Source: an uncultured Azospirillum sp. (lineage in GTDB: Bacteria > Pseudomonadota > Alphaproteobacteria > Azospirillales > Azospirillaceae). From it: a DNA stretch of 64,000 nucleotides. Positions 26,800-37,621 of the stretch are shown one piece after another. Under the pieces are notes generated by a model that searched no databases, had not been told where the DNA came from, and saw only the letters and a list, made by a program, of their open reading frames with translations. The position numbers and the translations under genes were made by a program. Each line of letters begins with the position of its first letter. Position 1 is the stretch's first letter. Where the stretch lies: the NCBI RefSeq assembly GCF_946480385.1, contig NZ_CAMLJP010000012.1:9033-73032 (forward strand), read 5' to 3'.

Positions 26800-28266
26800 C
26801 TATTCGCCGACAATCACCTTCACCCGGTGGCCGGGCTGCAGCGGCGTTCCAGGCGGCAGGTCGTTGATGATCCGGAACAATTCTTCGGCATAAGGCTCCT
26901 GCGGCATGCGACGGACGAAGCCGTCGACGCTGTCGCCGGGCTGCACCGCCACCACCTGCACGCGACGGGGGCGGTAGCGGGCGGCCTCCTCGGCGGTCAG
27001 GCGGTGGAAACTGTTGGCCGCCGCCTGGAAATCGGCATCGAAACGAGCCAGCGCCCCCGCCGGCGCCAGGAAGGTGAAGCGGTACATCTTTCCGTCCGGC
27101 GCGCGGATCGCCACCAGCCGGATGTCGGCGCTGTCGCCGTTGGACTCGCCGCGCGTGGTGGCGGTCGCCGCCGGCATGCCGCCGATGGTGATGCGCTGGA
27201 CATTGGACAGGTTGGCCTCCTTGCCCCACACGCCGGTCAGGAAGGCGACCGGGTCGGAGACCCCGGCGGCCGATCCGCCGTCGAAGGCCATGGCCGTGCC
27301 GTTCTTCCCCTTGGCGACCACCTGATCGGCGCCGTTCAGCAGCGCATAGCCCTGCGGAACTGTGAAGGCGATGCCCAGCTGCGGGTGGGCGAAGGTCCGG
27401 CCGCGGACATAGCCGTTCTCCGGGCTGTCGCCATAGATCATGCCATCGACCGCCGCCAGGTAAGGATCGCGCGGGCGGGCGCCGCCCTGCGGCATCTTGC
27501 GGGCGAGGTCGGCGGCGATGCGCACGCGCTCCTCGGTCGCCGGATGGCTGGCGAAGAAGTCGTAGCCGCCCTCCCCCTTCTTGCCGGCGCGCAGGCCCTC
27601 ATACTGGCTGTCGCGGCGCAGCGTCTCCAGGAAGGTCGCCATGGCGAAGGGGTCGTAGCCGGTGCGCCGCAGGGTCTCGACGCCGAGCCGGTCGGCCTCC
27701 AGCTCCTGTTCGCGGGAATAGCTGGCGACCACGGCGGTGCCGCCCAGCCCGGCCAGTTGCGCCAGCGTGTCGTTGCCGAACACCATCCCGACCCCGGCGG
27801 CAAGAATGCCGGCGATGGTCTGGCGGGTCTGGCGCTGGGCCGAATGGTGGGCGGTGACATGCCCGATCTCGTGCGCCAGGACGCCGGCCACCTCCGCCTC
27901 GTCCTCCGCCAGCGCCAGCAGGCCGCGGGTGACGTAGACATAGCCGCCGGGCAGGGCGAAGGCGTTGGCCACGTCGCTGTCCAGCACGGTGAAGGTCCAG
28001 GGCTCGCGCGCCAACTCGGTGGTGGCGGCCAGCTTGCGGCCGAGCTGATCGATATAGCCCTGTAGCTTGGCATTCTTCACCGCCCCGCCGAACTGGGCCA
28101 GGATCTTCGGATGCTCCTGCGCGCCGAGCGCCGCCTCGTCGCCGCCCGACAGCACGTTGTCGAGCAGCCCGGCCTGGGCGGTCGGGACCAGGACGGGGGT
28201 GGCAGCCAGCCAGAGCGCGGCGAGCGCGATGCGGAACGGCTTGCGGAAGGGGACGTGGGTCGGCAT
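26800..28266 (-). CDS. Periplasmic M48-family metalloprotease with C-terminal LysM-like region
   Basis: A 488-residue exported zinc protease of the BepA/LoiP type, probably acting in outer-membrane quality control. It has a signal peptide (cleavage near PTAQA), the zinc motif HEIGH near residue 130 and the third ligand in QELEADRLG. Then come SHPATEERV, a middle domain and a C-terminal segment (VVAVQPGDSVDGFVRRM ... QPGHRVKVI) resembling a LysM fold. The ATG at 28266 gives a clean signal peptide. The next gene is divergent, only 52 bp away. Confidence 0.9.
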   Translation of the reverse strand: MPTHVPFRKPFRIALAALWLAATPVLVPTAQAGLLDNVLSGGDEAALGAQEHPKILAQFGGAVKNAKLQGYIDQLGRKLAATTELAREPWTFTVLDSDVANAFALPGGYVYVTRGLLALAEDEAEVAGVLAHEIGHVTAHHSAQRQTRQTIAGILAAGVGMVFGNDTLAQLAGLGGTAVVASYSREQELEADRLGVETLRRTGYDPFAMATFLETLRRDSQYEGLRAGKKGEGGYDFFASHPATEERVRIAADLARKMPQGGARPRDPYLAAVDGMIYGDSPENGYVRGRTFAHPQLGIAFTVPQGYALLNGADQVVAKGKNGTAMAFDGGSAAGVSDPVAFLTGVWGKEANLSNVQRITIGGMPAATATTRGESNGDSADIRLVAIRAPDGKMYRFTFLAPAGALARFDADFQAAANSFHRLTAEEAARYRPRRVQVVAVQPGDSVDGFVRRMPQEPYAEELFRIINDLPPGTPLQPGHRVKVIVGE

Positions 28267-28318
28267 ACCGGTCAGAACCCCGCCCGGCGGCGGATGTTCC
28301 GCAAGGACGGCATTCCCG

Positions 28319-29188
28319 ATGCGATGTGTCCCGCTTTCGCTTGTGTGCTTGGCCGTGCTGCTGGGCTGGCTGCTGCTGGCCGGCGCCGCCTCGGCTGAGC
28401 CGCTGCGGGTCACCGCCGTTCTGGACGGCGATACGCTGGAGTTGGAGGACGGCCGACAGGTCCGGCTGGCGGGGATCGAGGCGGCCAAGCCGCCGCGAAG
28501 CGCCAACCCGGCCGACGGGCGCGTCTGGCCGCTGGCGGAGGCGGCGACCAGGGTGCTGAGCGATCTGGCGCTGGACCGCCGCGTCCTGCTGCATGGGCCG
28601 GCGCCGGTCGACCGCCATGGCCGGCTGCTCGCCCATCTGGTGCGGGAGGATGGCCTGTGGCTGCAATCGGCGCTGCTGGTCCGCGGGACGGCGCGGGTCC
28701 ACACCCGGCCCGACGCCCGCGCCTATGCGGCGGAGATGCTGGCGGGCGAGGATGCCGCGCGCAATGCCGGACGCGGGCTGTGGCGCAGCCGGGTCTATGC
28801 CGTGCGCGACGCCGCCGACGCGGATGAGCTTGCCCGCGACCGCGACAGCTTCCAGCTGGTCGAGGGGGTGGTGCTGGCGGTGTCCAAGAGCGGCGGCGAG
28901 ACCTGGCTGGATTTCGGCGCCGACTGGCGCAGCGACGTCACCGTCCATATCGGCCGCGCCGCGATGCGCGAGGTCACCCGCGCCGGCATCGATCCGCTGT
29001 CCTACGAGGGGCGCCGCGTGCGCGTGCGCGGCTGGATCACGTTGCGCAATGGGCCGATGATCGAGATCACCCATCCCGAACAGATCGAACGGCTGGAGCG
29101 GGAACCGGCCTCCGCCGCCCTGCACGGTTCCAGTCCCGACGATGACGATCCATGGGATGACGACGAAGGGGAGGAAGAACCAGAATGA
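28319..29188 (+). CDS. Secreted thermonuclease-like (SNase) protein
   Basis: A 289-residue exported protein. A signal peptide (cleavage near GAASA) precedes a staphylococcal-nuclease OB-fold: VTAVLDGDTLELEDGRQVRLAGIEA, later VLLHGPAPVDRHGRLLAHLV and GRGLWRS. A second OB-like segment follows (VEGVVLAVSKSGGETWLDFG, VRVRGWITLRNGPMIEITHP). The tail is very acidic (DDDDPWDDDEGEEE). Catalytic Arg/Glu positions are only partly recognisable, so nuclease activity is not assured. Its stop overlaps the next gene's start. Confidence 0.85.
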   Translation: MRCVPLSLVCLAVLLGWLLLAGAASAEPLRVTAVLDGDTLELEDGRQVRLAGIEAAKPPRSANPADGRVWPLAEAATRVLSDLALDRRVLLHGPAPVDRHGRLLAHLVREDGLWLQSALLVRGTARVHTRPDARAYAAEMLAGEDAARNAGRGLWRSRVYAVRDAADADELARDRDSFQLVEGVVLAVSKSGGETWLDFGADWRSDVTVHIGRAAMREVTRAGIDPLSYEGRRVRVRGWITLRNGPMIEITHPEQIERLEREPASAALHGSSPDDDDPWDDDEGEEEPE

Positions 29189-30051
29189 TGATGCCGTCGA
29201 TTGCGCGCAGGGTAAGGCGCCTGCTTGCCACCCTGTTTCTTCTGCTTGCCGTCTTGCCGGTGCATAGGGCGCTGGCCGGCGGCCCGACTTTGACGATCGC
29301 CGTCGCCGGGGCCGGGGCCGAGCGGGTGTTCGACCGCGACGCCCTGCTGGCCCGGCCCGATGTGGTGACCGTCGACATTCCCGCCGACATCTCCTATGGC
29401 CGGCCGATGCGCTACCGCGCCGTGCCGCTGGCCAGCCTGCTGGGCATCGGCGATTTCCCGCCCGGCACCGTGCTGGAGGGGGTGGCATCGGACGGCTTCA
29501 CCGCGCAGCTGCCGCCGGAGCTGTGCCTGCGCACCGGTCCCGACGGCGCCGTCGCCTTCCTGGCGGTGGAACCGGCCGACCGGCCCTGGCCCAACCTGCC
29601 GGGCAAGGAGGTGTCCGCCGGTCCCTTCTATCTGGTGTGGGTGCGGCCGGAAGCGTCGGGGGTGCGCAGCGAACAATGGCCCTACCAGCTGGCCCGCATC
29701 GTCGCTTCGGACGATCCGTTGCGGCGCTGGCCGCAGCTGGCGGTCGAGCCGGGGCTGGCCGCCGATTCGCCGATCCGCGCCGGTCAGGCGGTGTTCATCA
29801 CCCAGTGCATGGCCTGCCACACCCTGAACGGCGCCGGCAGCGCCACGATGGGGCCGGACCTGAACCGGCCGATGAACCCGACCGAATATCTCACGCCCGC
29901 CGGACTGAAGAGGCTGGTGCGCGATCCCCGCTCCGTCCGGACATGGCCGGGCCAGCAGATGCCTGGCTTCGATCCGGCGATGCTGAGCGATGCCGATCTG
30001 GACCGCGTCGTTGCCTATCTGGGCCACATGGCGGGGCGGAAGGCGCCGTGA
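29185..30051 (+). CDS. Periplasmic fusion: molybdopterin-oxidoreductase-like fold plus c-type cytochrome
   Basis: A 288-residue exported protein with a signal peptide ending near HRALA. Residues 35-180 resemble a truncated sulfite-oxidase/YedY-like fold (VPLASLLGIGDFPPGTVLEGVASDG, SAGPFYLVWVRP) without visible cofactor-binding Cys. Residues 190-288 form a mono-heme cytochrome c with CMACH near 208-212 and a Met in QQMPGFDP. It probably carries electrons in the periplasm. ATGs at 29185, 29188 and 29191 are all possible; the first overlaps the nuclease stop, indicating co-translation. Confidence 0.8.
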   Translation: MMMPSIARRVRRLLATLFLLLAVLPVHRALAGGPTLTIAVAGAGAERVFDRDALLARPDVVTVDIPADISYGRPMRYRAVPLASLLGIGDFPPGTVLEGVASDGFTAQLPPELCLRTGPDGAVAFLAVEPADRPWPNLPGKEVSAGPFYLVWVRPEASGVRSEQWPYQLARIVASDDPLRRWPQLAVEPGLAADSPIRAGQAVFITQCMACHTLNGAGSATMGPDLNRPMNPTEYLTPAGLKRLVRDPRSVRTWPGQQMPGFDPAMLSDADLDRVVAYLGHMAGRKAP

Positions 30052-30065
30052 GAGGGGGGGTCGAG

Positions 30066-30084
30066 AGGGGGCTTGCGCCCCTTC
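30066..30084. terminator. Hairpin between convergent genes
   Basis: ggggc, a ttgc loop and gcccc, extended by A-T and G-T pairs, lie in the 45 bp between the convergent cytochrome and EI genes. It could stop transcription from either side. The T-run is short. Confidence 0.45.
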
Positions 30085-30096
30085 CCTTGATGGACG

Positions 30097-31957
<1,861 letters not shown>

Positions 31958-31968
<11 letters not shown>

Positions 31969-32260
31969 CGAACTTGCGGTTGATCAGGTCCAGGAGGGCA
32001 TCCATCGCCGCATCGGCCTGGGCGCCGCTGGCGCGCAGTTCCACGCTGGTCCCCGGACCGGCGGCCAGCATCATCAGCCCCATGATCGATTCGCCGGACA
32101 CCACGGAATCGCCGCGGCGCACCGAGATCTCGGCATCGAAGGTGGCGACCAGCTTGACGAACTTGGCCGAGGCGCGCGCGTGCAGACCGCGCTGGTTGGT
32201 GATGGTGGCGGTGCGGCGGATCTCGCCGTCGGTCGGCGCCATGTCGTCGGGGTGGCTCAT
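31958..32260 (-). CDS. HPr phosphocarrier protein
   Basis: A 100-residue phosphocarrier. The active-site His27 lies in TNQRGLHARASAKFVK. The regulatory Ser58 in SGESIMGLMMLAAGPG is the site used by HPr kinase, whose gene is three genes upstream. An N-terminal extension of about 12 residues precedes the HPr fold. The ATG at 32260 begins MSHPDDMAP. It overlaps the EI gene downstream and lies 10 bp after the EIIA gene. Confidence 0.95.
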
Positions 32261-32270
32261 TGCGGGCGGT

Positions 32271-32669
32271 TCAGTCCGACAGGAGGGTGGAGGCGACGTT
32301 GATGTATTTTTGCCCGGCGTCGCGGGCGGCAATCACCGATTTGTCGAGCGGCTCGGTCTTGCGCACGCTGGCGAGCTTGATCAGCATCGGCAGGTTGACG
32401 CCGGCGATCACCTCCACCTTCGCCTTGTCCATGATGGAGATGGCAAGGTTGGACGGCGTGCCGCCGAACATGTCGGTCAGCACCACGACACCCGATCCGT
32501 CATCGACCTCCGCCACCGAATTCAGGATGTCCTGGCGGCGCTGTTCCATGTCGTCGTCCGGCCCGATACACACGGCGCGCACCTGCTGCTGTTCGCCCAC
32601 GACGTGGAACAGCGCGGCGATGAACTCCTCGGCCAGCCGTCCGTGGGTGACAAGAACCATACCGATCAT
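32271..32669 (-). CDS. PTS EIIA domain protein of the mannose family
   Basis: A 132-residue cytosolic protein. His9 in MVLVTHGRLAEEF is the phosphate acceptor, and DMFGGTPSNLAI is the family's other signature. It stands without EIIB or EIIC partners, as in other alphaproteobacteria, where this protein is thought to act as a regulatory end point of the PTS. The ATG at 32669 is used; the longer open frame is not protein-like. Confidence 0.94.
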   Translation of the reverse strand: MIGMVLVTHGRLAEEFIAALFHVVGEQQQVRAVCIGPDDDMEQRRQDILNSVAEVDDGSGVVVLTDMFGGTPSNLAISIMDKAKVEVIAGVNLPMLIKLASVRKTEPLDKSVIAARDAGQKYINVASTLLSD

Positions 32670-32791
32670 GGGACATCCTTCAAGGTTGGGTCCTCCCCGG
32701 AGACCTGCGCGAGGGCCGGCGCCGCAAGGCGCCTGCCCGCATCGCATCTGGATCGTTGGTTGGACGTATGGTCGTCAAGGCGCAATTTGCA

Positions 32792-33772
32792 TCATCCCTG
32801 CTGAGGGGCCGAGTGAGGGACCTGATTGCCGGACTGCTGATTGCCCGGGCCAGCGCCGGCGATCCGCAGCCCCAACCGCTCCAACTCGCGATGGCTCAGG
32901 TTGACCCGCAGCCCCTGCTCCTTCAACCATGCCGCCAGCCGTTCGGCGACGAAGACGGAGCGGTGCTTGCCGCCGGTGCAGCCGATGGCGATGGTCAGGT
33001 AGCTCTTGCCTTCCTGGTTGTAGCGCGGCAGCAGCGGGCGCAGCAGCTCGGTCAGGTTCCGGAAGAAGGCCGGATAGTCGGCATCGCCCTCCACCCGCGC
33101 GGCGACCGCCGGATGCAGGCCGGTCAGCGGCCGAAGCTCCGGATCGTAATGCGGGTTGGTCAGGAACCGCACGTCGAAGACCAGATCGGCTTCGCGCGGA
33201 AGTCCCTGGCGGAAGGAGAAGGAGGTCACGAACACCTGCAGGGCTGCCTGGGCGTCACGCCGGAAATGTCCGGACAGGATGCGCCGCAAATCGTGAATGG
33301 ACAGTTGCGTGGTGTCGATGGTGACGTCGGCCTCCTCCTTCAACGGGAACAGCAGGGCGCGTTCGCGCTGGATGCCGTCGGGCACCGTGCGGTCCTCCGC
33401 CAGCGGATGGCGGCGGCGCGTCTCGGTGAAGCGGCGCTGCAGCACCTCGTCGCCGCAATCCAGGAAGACCAGACTGACGTCAAGGTCGTCGTCGCCCCGC
33501 AACTCCTCCAACTCATCCAGGAAGTTCTGCGCGGAAAAGTCGCGGGTGCGGCTGTCGATCACCAGGGCCAGCGGCCGGCGTTTCGGATCGGCCTGCCGGA
33601 TCAGGGCGGGGACCAGCGACAGGCGCAGATTGTCCACCGCCTCGTAGCCCAGATCCTCCAGCGCCTTCAGCGCCACCGACATGCCGGCGCCCGACAGGCC
33701 GGTGACCAGCACGACGCGCCCGCGGGAGGCAGCGGTGGTGGCGGAGTCAGACGGCACGTCGGGAGATGTCAT
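32792..33772 (-). CDS. rapZ: RapZ-family nucleotide-binding protein
   Basis: A 326-residue protein with an N-terminal P-loop (GLSGAGMS, residues 25-32) and the C-terminal RapZ domain (TNPHYDPELRPLTG, YLTIAIGCTGGKHRSV). The P-loop has GMS where GKS is usual; family members such as E. coli RapZ carry GKS, so Met at the lysine position is notable and may weaken ATP binding. RapZ proteins bind small RNAs and control glucosamine-6-phosphate synthesis in enterics. The start overlaps the HprK stop (ATGA). Confidence 0.93.
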   Translation of the reverse strand: MTSPDVPSDSATTAASRGRVVLVTGLSGAGMSVALKALEDLGYEAVDNLRLSLVPALIRQADPKRRPLALVIDSRTRDFSAQNFLDELEELRGDDDLDVSLVFLDCGDEVLQRRFTETRRRHPLAEDRTVPDGIQRERALLFPLKEEADVTIDTTQLSIHDLRRILSGHFRRDAQAALQVFVTSFSFRQGLPREADLVFDVRFLTNPHYDPELRPLTGLHPAVAARVEGDADYPAFFRNLTELLRPLLPRYNQEGKSYLTIAIGCTGGKHRSVFVAERLAAWLKEQGLRVNLSHRELERLGLRIAGAGPGNQQSGNQVPHSAPQQG

Positions 33773-34242
33773 GATGCGACCGGGCTCGGCTGGGCGGACA
33801 GGCTGGCGGGCACCCGGTCCAGCCGGCCGCCGCACAGGCTGGCGGCGGCGAGGCGGATCTTGGCGGGGGTGGAGGCGTCGAAGGCGCAGAGCCCGAGGCG
33901 GGGCAGGGCGACGCCCAGCAGCGTCTCGGTCTCCGCCTCCGGCAGGCGCTCCACCTCCGGACGGGAAACCAGATCGACGACGAGACCGACGGGAGCGGAC
34001 GGGGCCGAGGGAACGGGCAGGATGCCGACGCCCCGCACCTCCAGCAGCCCGGCCAGGGCGGGCGGGGAAGAGGCGGTCAGGCGGCCGGGCTCGCTCTGCA
34101 GCACCACCCGGTCATCCGCGACCAGCAAGGCGCCGCCATCGATCAGTCGCAAAGCCAAATCCGATTTTCCCCGTCCGGACTCTCCACGCAGCAGCACGCC
34201 GATTCCGGAGAGCAAGACGCAGGTGCCGTGAATCGTCACCAT
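33769..34242 (-). CDS. hprK: HPr kinase/phosphorylase, short alphaproteobacterial form
   Basis: A 157-residue kinase domain lacking the N-terminal half found in Gram-positive HprK. The Walker A GESGRGKS spans residues 20-27. The opening IHGTCVLLSGIGVLLRG and LADDR-like VADDRVVL are typical. It phosphorylates HPr on the regulatory serine. ATG 34242 matches the usual start of short homologues; in-frame ATGs at 34302 and 34338 are also open, so the start is uncertain. It is translationally coupled to rapZ. Confidence 0.9.
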   Translation of the reverse strand: MVTIHGTCVLLSGIGVLLRGESGRGKSDLALRLIDGGALLVADDRVVLQSEPGRLTASSPPALAGLLEVRGVGILPVPSAPSAPVGLVVDLVSRPEVERLPEAETETLLGVALPRLGLCAFDASTPAKIRLAAASLCGGRLDRVPASLSAQPSPVAS

Positions 34243-34386
34243 AGTCTGGCGAAGGTGAGACGTGGCGCCAATTCTGTCAATGGAAACGGAACGGTGGCCC
34301 ATGATGTCAGGCGGGGAAACCTGTCCGGGCTCCCCCATCCGCTTCCGACCGTTCTTTCGGTCTGATTGCTTGGGCGGTGGAGCCCC

Positions 34387-34803
34387 TCAGGCGCCGGCAG
34401 CGCCGCGGGGAGTGCGGCGGATCGCCTCCAGCTCCATGGCCAGCGCGTCGCGGCGCCGGATCATCTCGTCCAGATCGTCCAGCTCCGCCGCCTCCTGGCA
34501 GGCGTCGCGGAAGTCCTTTTCCCGCTTCAGCCGCACCAGCAGGACCCTGTAGTTGTCGGCGATGCTGGCGAGGTGGCGTTGCGCACCCTGCAGCGCCTCC
34601 GCCAACTGCGTCCGCTCCTGTGCGGAGTCCCGCATCAGCTTCGCCAGCTCGCCCTGCTGCCGGCCGGCGTCGCGGATCAGGCGGGCCAGACGGTAACGGC
34701 GCAGATCGACGACCTCCGCCGAAACGGCGCCGACACCGGCGGGAGGGCGGCCGGAACGAAGCGGGAGCTGTACGGGAGACTCGGGTGGAGCGGACTCAGG
34801 CAT
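34387..34803 (-). CDS. Coiled-coil hypothetical protein
   Basis: A 138-residue soluble protein. After a Pro-rich leader, from about residue 35 it is almost entirely alpha-helical and charged (VVDLRRYRLARLIRDAGRQQ, then EDL/KRE-type heptads). The pattern suggests a coiled coil. I do not recognise the family. It lies between hprK and chvG on the same strand, so it may belong to the same operon. ATG 34803 is chosen because the residues upstream look random. Confidence 0.6.
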   Translation of the reverse strand: MPESAPPESPVQLPLRSGRPPAGVGAVSAEVVDLRRYRLARLIRDAGRQQGELAKLMRDSAQERTQLAEALQGAQRHLASIADNYRVLLVRLKREKDFRDACQEAAELDDLDEMIRRRDALAMELEAIRRTPRGAAGA

Positions 34804-34996
34804 GGCAACCCCACATCCTTGTTCCGGGCTGTGTCCACTCTCTTCCAGGCCGATGGAGCGGAAGCAAACAACCGGACCGGCATGGTCCGGCCGCCTCGGC
34901 AGCCGACAGGAGAGAACGACCTGAGCCATGATCGATGCTTACCGACGGCTTGTCTAGCCGAGAGTGCAAAGGATGTATGAAATTCCGCAGAGCTTC

Positions 34997-36685
34997 CTAC
35001 AGCAGAGGCAGGGTCACGACGAAGTCGGCACCATCGATGCTCCCGTCCGATATCTTTCTATTTTGCGCAAATACTGAACCGTTGTGGGCACCGACTATTT
35101 GTTTCACGATCGATAGTCCGAGACCGGAGTGGGTGCCGAACTTTTCGCCCGCCGGCCTCTCGGTATAGAAGCGGTCGAAGATCGCATCCTCCTTCCCTTC
35201 CGGAATGCCCGGTCCCTGGTCCGACACCACCACCGTGACGCTGCGGCCGCTGCGCCGGGCGGTCAGCCGCACCAGGCCGCCGGGCGGCGAGAAGGACAGG
35301 GCGTTGTCGATCAGGTTCTGGAACAGCTGGGTCAGCCGTCCCTCCAGCCCCGGCACCACCAGCCGCTCGCCTGCCGGCACGTCGACGACCACGCGCGGCG
35401 GCGGGGCGGCAGCCTCTCCCGCCCCGCCGGCCGCCACCGGTTCATCGACGGTTTCGGCGACCGTCTGGCGCAGTTCGGCCAGCATGGTCAGCAGAAGGCC
35501 GATGTCCACCGGCTCCGGTTCGGCCCGCGACAGTTCGGCATCCAGGCGGGAGGCGTTGGAGATGTCGCTGATCAGCCGGTCCAACCGCTGCACGTCGTCG
35601 GCGATGATCGCCATCAGCCGGTCGCGGTGGCGCGGATCGCTGACGCGGCCGGCGGTCTCCACCGCGCTGCGCAGCGAGGTCAGCGGGTTCTTGATCTCGT
35701 GGGCGACGTCGGCGGCGAAGCGTTCGATGGCATCCATCCGCGTCCACAGCGCGTCGGTCATCTCGCGCAGCACGCCGGACAGCTCGCCGATCTCGTCGCC
35801 GCGGCGGGTCAGGTCGGGAATCTCGGCATGGCGTCCGTGGCTGGTGCGCAGCCGGTCGGCGGCCTGGGCCAGGCGGCGGATCGGCCGGGCAATGGTACCG
35901 GCCAGATAGAAGGACAGCGCCACCGTCACCAGCAGCGCCACCGCGAACACCCGCAGGATGTCGAAGCGGACGGAGCGGATGGCGCGGTCGATCTCGCCGC
36001 CGCCACGGGTCAGCAGCACCGCGCCCAGCACCTCGCGGTAGCGCTGGACCGGCACCGCCACGGTCAGCAGCAGTTCGGGATCGCCGCCGGCGCCGTCGAC
36101 GCGCCAGACGGTGGCCGCCGCCTCGCCGCCCAGTGCGCGTTCCACGTCCGGGTTGGGCTCGCCCGGCTGCTCGCGGTAGACCGGTAGCCCCTCGCGGCTC
36201 GGCACCACGTCGATCAGGCGGGTGTAGAGGTCGTTGATCGCGCGCGACAGCGGGTCGCCGGCCGGCGGGGAGGGCAGCTCGCGGATTTCGATGCGGCCCT
36301 GCGACCCAACCAGCACCCGGCTGTCGGACAGCATGCGCCCGTCGATGTCGTACAGGCGGGTGCGCGTCGCCGTCGCCTCGGCCAGACGGCGGATCATCGG
36401 CCGGGCCAGTTCGGGCGCCAGTTCGAACCGCTCGCCCCCCTCGTCGCCGGTGGGGGAGGGGGCGGTCAGGATGCGGTTCACCGCCCCTTCGCCGAGCGCC
36501 GAGGCGAAGATGCGCGCCTCCGTCTCCAGCGCCTCGGTCTCGGCCTGGATCAGCCGGTCCTGGTAGCGGCCGAGATAAAGCAGGCCGGCCATCAGCAGGA
36601 CCAGCGCCAGCACGTTCACCGCAAGGATGCGCAGGGTCAGCGGCGACACGCGCCGTCTGGTCCCGCCCCGGCCCAGCGTGGACAC
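34997..36685 (-). CDS. chvG: Sensor histidine kinase ChvG/ExoS type
   Basis: A 562-residue inner-membrane kinase. A first helix (LTLRILAVNVLALVLLMAGLL) and a periplasmic stimulus-sensing domain of about 230 residues are followed by a second helix (FAVALLVTVALSFYLAG) and HAMP. The dimerisation domain has the phospho-acceptor His near residue 328 in AADVAHEIKNPLTSL. The ATPase domain has DNALSFSPPGG, DQGPGIP and HSGLGLSIVKQI. It pairs with ChvI, a cell-envelope and acid-response system in Rhizobiales. The GTG start at 36685 follows AAGGAA in the chvI stop region; an ATG at 36718 would overlap chvI by 29 bases. Confidence 0.94.
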   Translation of the reverse strand: MSTLGRGGTRRRVSPLTLRILAVNVLALVLLMAGLLYLGRYQDRLIQAETEALETEARIFASALGEGAVNRILTAPSPTGDEGGERFELAPELARPMIRRLAEATATRTRLYDIDGRMLSDSRVLVGSQGRIEIRELPSPPAGDPLSRAINDLYTRLIDVVPSREGLPVYREQPGEPNPDVERALGGEAAATVWRVDGAGGDPELLLTVAVPVQRYREVLGAVLLTRGGGEIDRAIRSVRFDILRVFAVALLVTVALSFYLAGTIARPIRRLAQAADRLRTSHGRHAEIPDLTRRGDEIGELSGVLREMTDALWTRMDAIERFAADVAHEIKNPLTSLRSAVETAGRVSDPRHRDRLMAIIADDVQRLDRLISDISNASRLDAELSRAEPEPVDIGLLLTMLAELRQTVAETVDEPVAAGGAGEAAAPPPRVVVDVPAGERLVVPGLEGRLTQLFQNLIDNALSFSPPGGLVRLTARRSGRSVTVVVSDQGPGIPEGKEDAIFDRFYTERPAGEKFGTHSGLGLSIVKQIVGAHNGSVFAQNRKISDGSIDGADFVVTLPLL

Positions 36686-36689
36686 CGCG

Positions 36690-37385
36690 CTATTCCTTGT
36701 ACCGGTAGCCGACGCCATAGAGCGTTTCGATCTGGGAGAAATCGGGGTCGACCGCCTTGAACTTCTTGCGCAGCCGCTTGATGTGGCTGTCGATGGTGCG
36801 GTCGTCGACATAGACGTGCTCGCCATAGGCCGCGTCCATCAGCTGGTCGCGGTTCTTCACATGGCCCGGCCGCTGGGCCAGCGCGCGCACCAGCAGGAAT
36901 TCGGTCACGGTCAGGTCGATCGGCTGGCCTTTCCAGTTGCAGGCATGGCGGGCGCCGTCCAGCAGCAGCGGGCCGCGGGTGATCAGCTGGCCGGGATCGG
37001 CCTCCACCGTCTCGCCACGCAGCGCCTCGCGCCGCAGCAGCGCCCGGATGCGCTCGATCAGCAGGCGCTGCGAGAAAGGCTTCTTGATGTAGTCGTCGGC
37101 CCCCATGCGCAGGCCCATCAGCTCGTCCAGCTCGTCGTCCTTGCTGGTCAGGAAGATGACGGGCATCTGGCTGGTCTGACGCAGACGTTGCAGCAACTCC
37201 ATGCCGTCCATGCGCGGCATCTTGATGTCGAGCACGGCGAGGTCGGGCGGGCGCTGGCTCAATCCGCGCAGCGCCTCGGCGCCGTCGGTATAGGTGCGCA
37301 CGTCGAAACCTTCGGCCTCCAGGGCGATGGAGATCGAAGCCAGGATGTTGCGGTCGTCATCCACCAGGGCGACGGTGTGGGCCAT
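36690..37385 (-). CDS. chvI: Response regulator ChvI type (OmpR family)
   Basis: A 231-residue two-component regulator. The receiver domain carries Asp9/Asp10/Asp11 in ALVDDDRNI, the phosphorylation site Asp53 in [12 protein letters not shown] and the Lys in DDYIKKPF. The C-terminal winged helix has [18 protein letters not shown] and [12 protein letters not shown]. It is the first gene of the minus-strand block, and chvG follows after 4 bases. Its promoter should lie in the 236 bp before 37386. Confidence 0.95.
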   Translation of the reverse strand: MAHTVALVDDDRNILASISIALEAEGFDVRTYTDGAEALRGLSQRPPDLAVLDIKMPRMDGMELLQRLRQTSQMPVIFLTSKDDELDELMGLRMGADDYIKKPFSQRLLIERIRALLRREALRGETVEADPGQLITRGPLLLDGARHACNWKGQPIDLTVTEFLLVRALAQRPGHVKNRDQLMDAAYGEHVYVDDRTIDSHIKRLRKKFKAVDPDFSQIETLYGVGYRYKE

Positions 37386-37621
37386 GGTCGTAACAGATCC
37401 TATTGAAACGGGTCAGGTCAGGTCGGGGCGGTCGAAGTGCCGGTTCGCAGAAATGTTAGCGGAAACATCAGGCATGGGAGGAGTGGTCATTCCAATACTT
37501 TATGCCAGAGTCCAGGTACCAGAGGCAGTTTTCTCTTTTCCCGCAGCATTTGTATGGTCCAATATGGCGGCAATGCGGCGCCGAACAACGGTGCTGCGCG
37601 GGAGAACGCACTCGTTTTGGA
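37386..37621. promoter_or_regulatory. Divergent promoter region of chvI and the HugZ-like gene
   Basis: 236 bp between divergently transcribed genes. It is less GC-rich on the right and holds the small palindrome ATGTT-N6-AACAT at 37453-37468 and direct repeats of ggtca near 37410. No core promoter could be assigned with confidence. Confidence 0.35.
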
